Of a stretch of 64,000 bases of DNA, positions 53,385 through 60,646 are shown piece after piece. A program made the translations under genes and the position numbers. How positions within the stretch are numbered: position 1 is the first letter of the stretch; each line of letters begins with the position of its first letter. Under the pieces are notes generated by a model that had not been told where the DNA came from, made no database searches, and saw nothing but the letters and a program-made list of their open reading frames with translations. Source of the stretch: a virus; IMG/VR virus record IMGVR_UViG_3300010883_000001, positions 81,182 through 145,181 of that record. One strand, given 5' to 3'.

Positions 53385-54863
53385 ATGGAAATTTTAGAAC
53401 ACCAATCAAGAGATATATTGCTTAAGTGGGCAATAGATTATGAAGAAGCCAGAATTTCTAGTACCGGTGCATTAGTTGTTCAGACCGGTATACATACCGG
53501 CAGATCTGCCGGCGCAAAAAGAATTGTTTTTGATGAGATAACAAAAGATAAAGTCAATTGGAATGATAATAAAAAAATTATGCCAAATGACTTTCATGAG
53601 ATAAAATCTTCAATGTTAACCCGCCTAGATGTCGGTGAGGGTACGGTTTTTAAACAAGAGCTTTTTGCTAATAATGATACAAAGAACCAGCTTAAGTTGA
53701 ACGTTTATACTACGTTAGCATGGCACTCAATATTTTCGAAAAATATGTTTGTAGAAAAATCTGCTCTAGGGTTTCATGATAGCGACGCAGATGAGTGGGA
53801 TCTATATTATTTTCATGATCATCTTTCATCACCGAGTGTCTTAATTTCATTTACGGAAAAAGCAATATTGATATCTGGTACCATGTATGCTGGTGAAATG
53901 AAAAAATCTGTCTTTACTGTCTTAAATTTCTGTTTACCTAATAAAGGCGTTTTACCAATGCATTGCTCTGTCAATGTTAGCAAGGCTGGAGATTCTAGTG
54001 CAATATTTTTTGGTCTTTCCGGAACGGGAAAGACGACCCTAAGTTCTGACGTTAGGCGTGATCTTGTAGGCGATGATGAACATTCATGGTCGGATACTGG
54101 ATTATATAATTTTGAAGGGGGTTGTTACGCAAAAGTTATTAACCTGTCTAAGAGTGATGAACCGCAAATTTGGGATGCCGTAAATTCAGATTTTTCTATA
54201 CTTGAAAATGTTGTTTTTGGTAATGACGATACTCCTAATTTTGATGATGACTCCATTACGCAGAACACGCGTGGATCTTATCCAATATCATCTATAAGTA
54301 ATTTCGTCGAATCGTGTTCTGCCGGCCACCCTACGAACGTTATTATGTTGACATGTGATGCATTTGGTGTACTCCCTCCCGTTTCGAAGCTTTCATATGA
54401 TGATGCAATCTCTCATTTTCTTCTAGGGTATACGGCCAAGGTTGCTGGTACTGAAGTAGGAATAGTTGAGCCAGAAGTTACATTTTCTTATTGTTATGGT
54501 GCTCCCTTTATGCCATTATCTCCAGGTGTATATGGTGATCTATTACGAGATAAATTAGTGGAACATAATCCCAATTGCTGGTTGGTTAATACCGGATGGA
54601 CAGGCGGGCCTTACGGTGTGGGATCTAGGATGCCAATATCACTTACAAGAAGTATAATTGATGCTATTCATGATGGGACGTTGGCTAATTGTTCAACTAC
54701 CCTACATGACTATACGGGTTTACGGATCCCCGTGGGTCACGATTTAATAGAGCAAAATCTATTATTTCCGGAAAAGACGTGGAATGATAAAGAGATGTAT
54801 ATTGCGGAGGCAGCTGGCCTTATGACATTATTTGATCATAAGCGCCACTTTTTGAGAATCTAA
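53385..54863 (+). CDS. pckA: ATP-dependent phosphoenolpyruvate carboxykinase
   Basis: The 492-residue protein is somewhat shorter than the ~540 residues of E. coli PckA, but its active site looks complete. GIHTGRSAGAKR holds the substrate Arg, GEMKKSVFTVLNF the metal-binding Lys pair region, LPMHCSVNV the metal His, GLSGTGKTTLS (210-220) the kinase-1a P-loop, GDDEHSW the kinase-2 acidic pair and NTRGSYPI the gamma-phosphate Arg. GTEVGIVEPEVTFSYCYG and NTGWTGG follow. It makes PEP, CO2 and ADP from oxaloacetate and ATP. This is very unusual in a phage. Its codon use is as AT-rich as its neighbours, so it is long resident rather than newly acquired. Confidence 0.93.
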   Translation: MEILEHQSRDILLKWAIDYEEARISSTGALVVQTGIHTGRSAGAKRIVFDEITKDKVNWNDNKKIMPNDFHEIKSSMLTRLDVGEGTVFKQELFANNDTKNQLKLNVYTTLAWHSIFSKNMFVEKSALGFHDSDADEWDLYYFHDHLSSPSVLISFTEKAILISGTMYAGEMKKSVFTVLNFCLPNKGVLPMHCSVNVSKAGDSSAIFFGLSGTGKTTLSSDVRRDLVGDDEHSWSDTGLYNFEGGCYAKVINLSKSDEPQIWDAVNSDFSILENVVFGNDDTPNFDDDSITQNTRGSYPISSISNFVESCSAGHPTNVIMLTCDAFGVLPPVSKLSYDDAISHFLLGYTAKVAGTEVGIVEPEVTFSYCYGAPFMPLSPGVYGDLLRDKLVEHNPNCWLVNTGWTGGPYGVGSRMPISLTRSIIDAIHDGTLANCSTTLHDYTGLRIPVGHDLIEQNLLFPEKTWNDKEMYIAEAAGLMTLFDHKRHFLRI

Positions 54864-54871
54864 ATTTAATA

Positions 54872-54900
54872 TTGTAAAAACAATAGAATGCTCATATACT
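54872..54900 (+). promoter_or_regulatory. Promoter for the tRNA-Lys / MazG region
   Basis: TTGTAA at 54872-54877 and TATACT at 54895-54900 are separated by 17 bases, ending 15 bases before the tRNA 5' end. Confidence 0.5.
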
Positions 54901-54915
54901 ATAAATTGGTTTCAC

Positions 54916-54988
54916 GGGTTGCTGGCGCAATTGGCAGCGCATCGGACTTTTAATCCGTTGGTTCCGGGTTCGAGTCCCGGGCGACCCA
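54916..54988 (+). tRNA. tRNA-Lys (TTT)
   Basis: The acceptor stem is GGGTTGC with GCGACCC (one G-U pair). The D stem is GCGC/GCGC, the anticodon loop CTTTTAA in a CGGA/TCCG stem, and the T arm CCGGG-TTCGAGT-CCCGG. The discriminator base is A. CCA is not encoded. Confidence 0.93.
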
Positions 54989-55001
54989 CTACTAGGAGCA
55001 G

Positions 55002-55310
55002 TTGTTGTCACTACCAAAACTAGTCAGGGATAAAATACCTGAGATTATCAAAGAGTCAGGCCATGAACCCCAGATGCACCGAGCAATGCCTAAAGAGTTT
55101 AGCAATCTTTTGATTGAAAAGATGAAGGAGGAGTTAGCGGAGTTTGAAGAGAACCCGTGTTTGGATGAGGCGGCTGATATTTATGAGGTTTTTTTGGCCA
55201 TATTGGATAATTGGGGTATGAGTAGGGATTTGCTGGAGATGGTGGCGAAGAGCAAGAGAGACATTCGGGGTGCATTTAAAAAAGGTATTGTCTTGGAGAA
55301 AGTTTTATGA
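55002..55310 (+). CDS. MazG-like / phosphoribosyl-ATP pyrophosphohydrolase-like protein
   Basis: The start is TTG, at 55002 or 55005, behind AGGAG. The 102-residue protein has KLVRDKIPEIIKESG, MKEELAEFEENPCLDEAADI and a last helix, the layout of small all-alpha NTP pyrophosphohydrolases (EExxE...DExxD). It may clear unwanted NTPs or dNTPs. It lies between two tRNA-like genes. Confidence 0.75.
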   Translation: MLSLPKLVRDKIPEIIKESGHEPQMHRAMPKEFSNLLIEKMKEELAEFEENPCLDEAADIYEVFLAILDNWGMSRDLLEMVAKSKRDIRGAFKKGIVLEKVL

Positions 55311-55441
55311 GATATCATTTAGAAGTAATTGCACATGGTAAGCCAGGTTATTATGAAGCTGATTCTTTGTTCTATTTGTTTTGGGGAGTGTTTGTCCACC
55401 GGACTCAACACCTGCTTAAGCATGGGAAGTGGATGGACTAG
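55307..55441 (+). CDS. 44-residue protein, unknown
   Basis: ATG 55307 overlaps the previous stop and encodes YHLEVIAHGKPGYYEADSLF and a basic end (LLKHGKWMD). Overlap on both sides (ATGA, TAGTG) is typical of real small genes in this genome. Confidence 0.5.
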   Translation: MRYHLEVIAHGKPGYYEADSLFYLFWGVFVHRTQHLLKHGKWMD

Positions 55442-55548
55442 TGATAGAATTATTCGCGACAGTATGCCTAACGTTTGTCCTGTGGTTAGGATTAAAAGAT
55501 GCAATAAGCGTTATGGAAAATAAAGATAAAGATAAAGATAAAGAATAA
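55441..55548 (+). CDS. 35-residue single-helix membrane peptide
   Basis: The GTG start shares a base with the previous stop. The product has one membrane helix (MIELFATVCLTFVLWLGLKD) and a KDKDKDKE tail encoded by a GATAAA tandem repeat. It resembles the peptides at 38791 and 63335. Confidence 0.45.
   Translation: MIELFATVCLTFVLWLGLKDAISVMENKDKDKDKE
55519..55548 (+). repeat. 6-bp tandem repeat (GATAAA)
   Basis: AATAAA, then three GATAAA units, then GAATAA form the Lys/Asp tail and stop of the 35-residue peptide gene. Likely slippage expansion. Confidence 0.7.
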
Positions 55549-55621
55549 GGCTGTGTGGCGCAATTGCCAGCGCATCGGACTTTTGATCCGTTGGTTCCGA
55601 GTTTAAGTCTCGGGTGCTACA
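55549..55621 (+). tRNA. Degenerate copy of tRNA-Lys (probable pseudo-tRNA)
   Basis: From GCGCAATTG to the T arm this matches the tRNA-Lys at 54916 almost base for base: the same D arm, anticodon stem and variable loop, with loop CTTTTGA instead of CTTTTAA. The T arm is CCGAG-TTTAAGT-CTCGG, with compensated pairs. In the aligned register the acceptor strands GGCTGTG and GTGCTAC pair at only one position. GTGTGGC/GCTACAC would pair, but only by running into the D stem. It is either a decaying duplicate or a non-standard RNA. Confidence 0.5.
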
Positions 55622-55676
55622 CTATTTTACAAAGTCCTATTAAAAATAGGCAAATCTTAAAAGAAAGGAGAATATT

Positions 55677-55889
55677 ATGAAAGAACTATTATTTTTGATT
55701 GTATTGGCATCTTGCGTTGCATTAGGCTTTGCGGGGTGTGATGATGAAACAGACGTACCGGTTGTGGACGCCGGTGGAGAAGTAACAGCATCTGATGCTG
55801 GTGGTAGCGATACCACAGATTCAGAGTCTGAGACCGATAGTGGTGGTACTGATGCAGCAAAAGCTGCTGATGGATCTGAAGTAGAATAA
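55677..55889 (+). CDS. Small acidic lipoprotein
   Basis: The 70-residue protein has a signal peptide ending GFAGC (lipobox, Cys21) and a disordered Asp/Ser/Thr/Gly-rich mature part (SDAGGSDTTDSESETDSGG). Such linker-like lipoproteins are common in Myxococcota. AAAGGAG precedes the start. Confidence 0.75.
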   Translation: MKELLFLIVLASCVALGFAGCDDETDVPVVDAGGEVTASDAGGSDTTDSESETDSGGTDAAKAADGSEVE

Positions 55890-55893
55890 TACA

Positions 55894-55924
55894 ACTCGGT
55901 TTTCGGATCCTTCTAAAACCGAGT
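55894..55924 (+). terminator. Hairpin between lipoprotein gene and tRNA-Leu
   Basis: ACTCGGTTTT and AAAACCGAGT form a perfect 10-bp stem with an 11-base loop. No U-run follows, and the tRNA starts three bases later. It may be a processing or stabilising hairpin rather than a classical terminator. Confidence 0.5.
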
Positions 55925-55926
55925 AT

Positions 55927-56009
55927 GGCTGGGTGGTGGAATTGGTATACACAGCAGACTTAAAATCTGCCGGTTTTAGACCTTACGGGTTCGAGTCCCG
56001 TCCCAGCTA
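55927..56009 (+). tRNA. tRNA-Leu (TAA)
   Basis: The acceptor is GGCTGGG/CCCAGCT (first pair G-U). The anticodon arm is GCAGA-CTTAAAA-TCTGC. A long variable arm (CGGTTTTAGACCTTA region) and T arm ACGGG-TTCGAGT-CCCGT follow. 83 nt, discriminator A. Confidence 0.92.
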
Positions 56010-56032
56010 CTACTAAAGAAAGAGAAAAGAAT

Positions 56033-56248
56033 ATGAAGGATAGTCTACTATTAGACGCCGCGATCGCTTACTATGAATCTCAGAAAGCTGAGGCATTGGC
56101 AATACTTCAAGTTTATTTTTTAAACCCTGTTGGGATTGGCGATCACTCGAATCTCTTAGGCGAGATTAAGAAGTGGACGTCTATTCTTACTGAGGCGGAA
56201 GATAATTTGAAAACGTTAAATAAACATTTCCCTAAGGGAAAGAAATAA
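56033..56248 (+). CDS. Small helical protein, unknown
   Basis: The 71-residue protein has two or three helices: LLDAAIAYYESQKAEALAIL, NPVGIGDHSNLLGEIKKW and LTEAEDNLKTLNKHF. I recall relatives in marine phages, of unknown role. Its start is close behind the tRNA-Leu gene. Confidence 0.55.
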   Translation: MKDSLLLDAAIAYYESQKAEALAILQVYFLNPVGIGDHSNLLGEIKKWTSILTEAEDNLKTLNKHFPKGKK

Positions 56249-56279
56249 TAATCATAGTATATAGTTGGACTGTGTTTGA

Positions 56280-57158
56280 ATGAAAAATAATTTTAAGAGT
56301 ATCATGCAAAATTATAACAATTCTCTTGATAGAGACTTTAGCTTTGTACAGCTTGGTTGTAATGATGGTAAGATGGCAGATCCTATTTTCGAGCTCATAT
56401 ATGAGAATGGGTGGAATAACGGATTATTTGTAGACGCTGACATACATTACCTGCGAGAGGCACAGGCACTTTATAACCATACATGTCCTGGGCGTGATTT
56501 TACTTTTGCGAATGTAGGAATGGTAACTTTTTCTGATAGAGAAATTCAAAATACTAATTTGAGGAAGTTTTTTTCAATAAATCCTGATGTATTAATTCCA
56601 AAGCTTGTCCAGCATGGTGATGATTATTTTTGGGTGTATGGTACGGAACCCATAAAGCTTACCAATAATCCTCTTCTCGAGTTAATGCCCGGATTCAGCG
56701 TTGATGTTATAAATAGTCCCTTGAATTATTTGCAAGGTGTGGGAAGCTTTGACTATGATTTTGTGTTAGATCATTTTCGAAACATTATTTCAAAAGGAAT
56801 AAATGAAGATGGAAGGCCAGATATTTCCGCGTACATTGCCCGAAATCTTTTTACCGAGGATACTCTAGAACACAGAAAGTATATAAAGATGCAGATTGTT
56901 CCCGTTATGACCTTAAATGAGATTCTTTGTTTTAAAGAGTTTGAAAATATAGATTTGCTTCAGACTGACTTAGAGACCTGGGATGTAAAAATTCTTGCAG
57001 ACTTGGATAAATTTTCGCACAAGCCAAAATTTATACATTTTGAGGCTCCAGGTGCCCATGGTGGGGTTGATAAGTCATTGAGAAGTAAGTTTAAAGAGTG
57101 TGGGTATAGTCTCAATAAGATGAATGATACTCGAGATTATCTAGCAGAGTTACTATAG
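56280..57158 (+). CDS. FkbM-family methyltransferase
   Basis: In this 292-residue protein, FVQLGCNDGKMADPIFELI fits the S-adenosylmethionine loop, and VPVMTLNEILCF with IDLLQTDLETWDVKILADLD matches the FkbM pattern (tLd..l, D-x-x-K/Q-x-D-x-E). These enzymes usually O-methylate sugars or other hydroxyls. A target among phage or host surface glycans is possible. It starts alone after the tRNA-Leu block and ends before a hairpin. Confidence 0.7.
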   Translation: MKNNFKSIMQNYNNSLDRDFSFVQLGCNDGKMADPIFELIYENGWNNGLFVDADIHYLREAQALYNHTCPGRDFTFANVGMVTFSDREIQNTNLRKFFSINPDVLIPKLVQHGDDYFWVYGTEPIKLTNNPLLELMPGFSVDVINSPLNYLQGVGSFDYDFVLDHFRNIISKGINEDGRPDISAYIARNLFTEDTLEHRKYIKMQIVPVMTLNEILCFKEFENIDLLQTDLETWDVKILADLDKFSHKPKFIHFEAPGAHGGVDKSLRSKFKECGYSLNKMNDTRDYLAELL

Positions 57159-57168
57159 GTTTAAAAAC

Positions 57169-57192
57169 AAACTCAGATGCTCTACTGAGTTT
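57169..57192 (+). terminator. Hairpin ahead of slyD
   Basis: AAACTCAG, an 8-base loop and CTGAGTTT form a stem ending in TTT. It may terminate the methyltransferase transcript. It lies two bases before the AAGGAGG ribosome site of the next gene and could also affect its translation. Confidence 0.5.
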
Positions 57193-57205
57193 TAAGGAGG
57201 TTAAA

Positions 57206-57643
57206 ATGAGCAAGGTTATTGTTGAAGGAAGCGTTGTGAGTGTTCATTATCGAGGTACGCTCAATGATGGATCACAGTTTGATAGTTCGTATGACAGGGA
57301 TGAGCCAATTGGTTTTACGGTAGGTTCCGGTCATATGATTTCTGGATTTGAAGATAATGTTTTAGGTATGAGCGCAGGAGAAAAAAAGACTATAGTGCTT
57401 AAGCCAGAATCGGCATATGGTGATAGAGATGAAACCAGGATTCAGGAGATTAATAAGTCAAATTTTCCTCCGGATTTTAAGTTTATTGAGGGTGCATTTG
57501 TGCATGGTGAGACCATGAATGGCGAAGAGATTTTGGGTAAGATCACCGGTGAAAAGGAAGATGATATTGTTGTTATTGATTTCAATCATCCATTAGCCGG
57601 CCTTGAGTTGAATTTTGAAATTGAGGTTGTTGGAGTGCAATAA
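57206..57643 (+). CDS. SlyD-like FKBP peptidyl-prolyl isomerase
   Basis: The 145-residue protein has VVSVHYRGTLNDGSQFDSSY and IGFTVGSGHMISGFEDNVLG of the FKBP domain, an inserted-flap domain in the SlyD position (residues ~70-120) and the closing NHPLAGLELNFEIEV. The His-rich metal tail of E. coli SlyD is absent. It catalyses prolyl isomerisation and can act as a chaperone. Strong AAGGAGG precedes the start. Confidence 0.9.
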   Translation: MSKVIVEGSVVSVHYRGTLNDGSQFDSSYDRDEPIGFTVGSGHMISGFEDNVLGMSAGEKKTIVLKPESAYGDRDETRIQEINKSNFPPDFKFIEGAFVHGETMNGEEILGKITGEKEDDIVVIDFNHPLAGLELNFEIEVVGVQ

Positions 57644-57683
57644 TTTTATGACCTTAGGGTATGTCAATAAACTATCCTAATAT

Positions 57684-57757
<74 letters not shown>

Positions 57758-57762
57758 CAAAT

Positions 57763-57835
57763 GCTGACGTAGCTCAATTGGAAGAGCTCCTGATTTGTAA
57801 TCAGGGGGTTGGGAGTTCGAATCTCCTCGTCAGCT
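57763..57835 (+). tRNA. tRNA-Thr (TGT)
   Basis: The acceptor is GCTGACG/CGTCAGC, with discriminator T. The anticodon arm is CCTGA-TTTGTAA-TCAGG and the T arm GGGAG-TTCGAAT-CTCCT. It lies five bases after tRNA-Arg, so both are likely cut from one transcript. Confidence 0.92.
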
Positions 57836-57860
57836 TATAATCTATATACTAGGAGGGGAA

Positions 57861-58106
57861 ATGGCACGACCAGGAAATTTTTATCTAACATATAAAGAGC
57901 AGGAACAGTTACTAAGAACGCTTAAGTGGGTTAAGGTGGCAACAGTATCCAATTCTTTTCCTATCGAGCTGGATAGTATTATAGAGAAAATAGGGACTTA
58001 TATTTCTTATTTGAATGAAGAAACCTATGATCCTGTAGCTCCGGATATTACTAAAGAAGTACTAGATGAATTAGTCAGTGCTTATGGTGAAGAAAACTCT
58101 GATTAG
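57861..58106 (+). CDS. Small protein, unknown
   Basis: The 81-residue protein contains FYLTYKEQEQLLRTLKWVKV and IIEKIGTYISYLNEE. AGGAGGGG lies upstream. I do not recognise it. Confidence 0.55.
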   Translation: MARPGNFYLTYKEQEQLLRTLKWVKVATVSNSFPIELDSIIEKIGTYISYLNEETYDPVAPDITKEVLDELVSAYGEENSD

Positions 58107-58162
58107 TCGTCACAAAACCCTGAGTATCTACTAGTTAAAATTAGGTAATAGAGGGGTTTGTT

Positions 58163-58417
58163 ATGATAAGGTTTATTTTTGCTACTATATTTGTCTTTTT
58201 TTTGACGTCGCCTGTTGTGATTGCACAGGATAACCCCACCGGGACTAAGACTAAATTTTATAATTTTGATGATTTATTAATAAATGGCCAATATAAGAAA
58301 CCTCAGGTTCTTTATACTGACGCCCGTCAAAAGGTGAAGTTTGAGAGACTTCTGAAGTTAAAGAAAGACTTTTTGCCAAAACTAAAGGCCACACATAAGG
58401 ATCACTCTTTAAGATAG
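58163..58417 (+). CDS. Secreted small protein of a type seen in Myxococcota
   Basis: The 84-residue protein has a signal peptide ending SPVVIAQ. The mature part has FYNFDDLLINGQYKKPQVLY and FERLLKLKKDFLPKL. The pattern F-D-D-x-x-I-x-G-x-x-x-x-P followed by a basic helix with F-(L/I)-P-(K/E) is one I recall from short secreted Myxococcota proteins. This recollection is unverified. AGAGGGG precedes the start. Confidence 0.6.
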   Translation: MIRFIFATIFVFFLTSPVVIAQDNPTGTKTKFYNFDDLLINGQYKKPQVLYTDARQKVKFERLLKLKKDFLPKLKATHKDHSLR

Positions 58418-58419
58418 TT

Positions 58420-59376
58420 TTATTGGACCTTTACGGTAACAATATCATCAGGATCTAGATCCATCCCGAATATAATATCACATGCGGCTTCACCACCTGA
58501 GACGTCCAGTTGATAATCTGCATCAGACGCCGCCAGCTCTCCGCTAGATCCAGTGATCATTAATACACCATTCAAGAAAACATCAACTCTTTTTGATCTA
58601 GCAACACCGGAGATGATGCTGACGTTGAAGCTAAGCCCAGTACCGGTACCGGCTGCTAGCCCACCCCCTCCAATAGTGCCAGAAACTTTTTGATAAGATC
58701 TACCAGACAATACCGCACCTAATATTGACGTAAATCCTTGACCGACCATGTCGCTCCACTCTGTCGCATTATTACTGAGTCTAATTCCCTTTGTCTTATC
58801 AGTCCACGTAGAGCTCTGTATATTTCCGTCTATAAAATACAGACCATGTGTTGATGCAGAGATAACCAAGTTATTTGTTTCGTATGCTAGTGTATTTGAG
58901 TATAGTGCACCTGATACAACTAAATCGCCACCAAAGACAGAGGTACCCACTGTTGTAGTTTTTGCCGATCCAGTAGATCCTGAAACCCAAAAGTTATTAT
59001 CACTTCCTGCGCCACTGTTCGCCCCAAAGTAAACACTATCATTACTAGTATCGACAAATAACGCATGTGTGTTATTGTCACTTTCTACTCGTAGGTCTCC
59101 CCCAAAATATCCTGCTCCTGAGACATGAAGTGTTTGGTTTGATAAGAGGACAAACTTATTTTCTGAGCCCATGGGCTTAAAGACTGCGGGTGCTTCCCAC
59201 CAGTTCGATGATACATCATCAAAATTATTCAGTCTTCTAATCGAAGAGCCCATTTCATCAAGTACATGTTGCAGATCTCTTAGGCCTGGTATGGTCGCGA
59301 AAGATGAGCCTGAGCTAACCGGCAATGTTCCTGTGATAAAATGTGTTCTTGCTTGCGTTCTAGAAGGGCGAGACAT
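58420..59376 (-). CDS. Fibre-like / virion surface protein
   Basis: The 318-residue minus-strand protein is Ser/Gly/Thr-rich: an N-terminal helix (LRDLQHVLDEMGSSIRRLNN), then repeated short strands (TLHVSGAGYFGGDLRVESDN, FGGDLVVSGALYSN, HGLYFIDGNIQSST) and a compact C-terminal domain (RVDVFLNGVLMITGSSGELA). This is the style of phage fibre or appendage proteins. It ends three bases from the convergent secreted-protein gene. Confidence 0.65.
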   Translation of the reverse strand: MSRPSRTQARTHFITGTLPVSSGSSFATIPGLRDLQHVLDEMGSSIRRLNNFDDVSSNWWEAPAVFKPMGSENKFVLLSNQTLHVSGAGYFGGDLRVESDNNTHALFVDTSNDSVYFGANSGAGSDNNFWVSGSTGSAKTTTVGTSVFGGDLVVSGALYSNTLAYETNNLVISASTHGLYFIDGNIQSSTWTDKTKGIRLSNNATEWSDMVGQGFTSILGAVLSGRSYQKVSGTIGGGGLAAGTGTGLSFNVSIISGVARSKRVDVFLNGVLMITGSSGELAASDADYQLDVSGGEAACDIIFGMDLDPDDIVTVKVQ

Positions 59377-59516
59377 ACTTTACTTCCTTTCTTTTACTAT
59401 CTTTCTTTTGCGCAACAAAAATAAAAAAATAAAGTAATGAAAGGAAATAATCGTAAGACGATAAACGAACTAACGTTTGCTAAATATTGCCTATTATAAG
59501 ATTATTTTTCTGAAAT

Positions 59517-59545
59517 TTGAACATGCTGACTTATAACGTTAGAAT
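59517..59545 (+). promoter_or_regulatory. Sigma70-like promoter for the CAT tRNA
   Basis: TTGAAC at 59517-59522 and TAGAAT at 59540-59545 are 17 bases apart. The -10 ends 9 bases before the tRNA. Confidence 0.55.
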
Positions 59546-59554
59546 ATTTCTTAG

Positions 59555-59628
59555 GGGCCTCTAGCTCAATAGGTTAGAGCATCCGGCTCATAACCGGCAG
59601 GTTCGCGGTTCAAGTCCGCGGAGGCCCA
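59555..59628 (+). tRNA. tRNA with CAT anticodon, probably tRNA-Ile2 (lysidine type)
   Basis: The acceptor is GGGCCTC/GAGGCCC. The anticodon arm is CCGG-CTCATAA-CCGG and the T arm GCGG-TTCAAGT-CCGC. CAT can mean elongator Met or Ile2. Features shared with E. coli tRNA-Ile2 rather than tRNA-Met are C4-G69 and C5-G68 in the acceptor and the TTCAAGT T-loop. The phage also encodes a TilS-like enzyme, which would convert this anticodon to read AUA. Confidence 0.88.
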
Positions 59629-59648
59629 CTATTTTTAGGAGTTAATTA

Positions 59649-59810
59649 ATGGCAAGGTCAAAGAGAGCAGCCCCGGGGCAAACGAGAAAAAAGACATGTC
59701 AAGGAAATGGAAGATATTCTGCATTTCCGCAAAAGGGTAGTGCATGCGCGACCGGTGGTCGGTCGGCTAAGAAATATAGGAAGAGATATAGGGGTCAAGG
59801 AAAGAAATAG
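59649..59810 (+). CDS. 53-residue highly basic protein
   Basis: ATG 59649 follows AGGAG. The product is rich in Lys, Arg and Gly: RKKTCQGNGRYSAFPQKG, then GGRSAKKYRKRYRGQGKK. It has two Cys. Such a composition suits nucleic-acid binding. It ends directly before the next ATG. Confidence 0.65.
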   Translation: MARSKRAAPGQTRKKTCQGNGRYSAFPQKGSACATGGRSAKKYRKRYRGQGKK

Positions 59811-60008
59811 ATGATTCGTCTGTTGTTAATATCAACATTAGTTTTGTGTTGTATTACATGTAATGACGAAAAGTCAGATGAGTTACAATGCAGATCAGAT
59901 ATGAAGTATATGTGTAAGGAGTGGATTGAAGATTGTGACAATTCAAGATGTGATGAAGAAGATTATCAAAAAAACTGTAAACTACATATAATTTTTATAT
60001 GTGAATAA
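59811..60008 (+). CDS. Small Cys-rich lipoprotein
   Basis: The 65-residue protein has a hydrophobic signal with lipobox CCITC (Cys17) and a mature part with five more Cys (CRSDMKYMCKEWIEDCDNSR). It is probably envelope-anchored and disulphide-bonded. It abuts the previous stop. Confidence 0.65.
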   Translation: MIRLLLISTLVLCCITCNDEKSDELQCRSDMKYMCKEWIEDCDNSRCDEEDYQKNCKLHIIFICE

Positions 60009-60127
60009 TACACTTTATGAAATGTGTACATTTGTTATATTATGTCTACATTTTATATAGTTGAGTTGATCGCCATACTGGGGTTGCTGAACCAATATAT
60101 AATCTTGCTTTAATATAAGGAGAAATT

Positions 60128-60556
60128 ATGACAACCACAATTACAAGACAACATTTTCATCCTGGCCTGTTGGGTATGGGTGTTTTTGATAGTTTATTTT
60201 CTGATATCCCAACACATCTTCAAAGATCAACTTCTGGATATCCTGTTGTTGATATTTATACGGGCAATGAAGGAGATACTATCTTAGAGTTTGCTCTAGC
60301 AGGATTTTCTAAAGAAGATCTATCTGTAGATATTCAGTCTGATAAGCGAAGCATTACAGTTACTGCATGTATGGATAATAAATCAGATGACTTGAATGTA
60401 CGTCGCATCGCAAGACGTAGTTTTAAGAAGACGTATGTAAATTATGACAATAATCTAGATTTAACAAAATCAGTTGCAAAATTTGATAATGGTTTGTTAA
60501 GTGTAATTATTCCTGTGCGACCTGAAACAAAGTCTAGACCCATTAAGATTCAGTAA
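60128..60556 (+). CDS. Hsp20 / small heat-shock protein
   Basis: The 142-residue protein carries the alpha-crystallin domain: VDIYTGNEGDTILEFALAGF, KEDLSVDIQ, RRSFKKTYV and FDNGLLSVIIPV (the A-x-x-x-NG-L/V motif), ending with PIKI, an I-x-I-like tail. These holdases stabilise unfolding proteins, and phage Hsp20 is known from marine T4-like phages. AAGGAG precedes the start, and a strong terminator follows. Confidence 0.92.
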   Translation: MTTTITRQHFHPGLLGMGVFDSLFSDIPTHLQRSTSGYPVVDIYTGNEGDTILEFALAGFSKEDLSVDIQSDKRSITVTACMDNKSDDLNVRRIARRSFKKTYVNYDNNLDLTKSVAKFDNGLLSVIIPVRPETKSRPIKIQ

Positions 60557-60583
60557 GCAATTTTTTATTCCAAACATTGAGAG

Positions 60584-60608
60584 CCGGAGGCTTAGCCTCC
60601 GGACTTTT
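60584..60608 (+). terminator. Rho-independent terminator after hsp20
   Basis: CCGGAGGC, loop TTA, GCCTCCGG forms a perfect 8-bp GC-rich stem, followed by ACTTTT. It is the clearest terminator in the window. Confidence 0.85.
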
Positions 60609-60632
60609 ACTATAATCAAACCACATATGTTT

Positions 60633-60641
60633 TGTTATACT
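60633..60641 (+). promoter_or_regulatory. Extended -10 promoter candidate
   Basis: TGTTATACT is an extended -10 directly after the hsp20 terminator. Transcription would begin close to ATG 60647, so the message would have almost no leader. No -35 is evident. Confidence 0.4.
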
Positions 60642-60646
60642 TAGAT

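Noticed and set aside
55329-55523. A 64-residue open frame between the MazG-like gene and the second tRNA.
   Set aside because: Two overlapping small genes (55307 and 55441) in the other frames have better start/stop coupling, and one has a membrane helix. The 64-residue frame has no such support.
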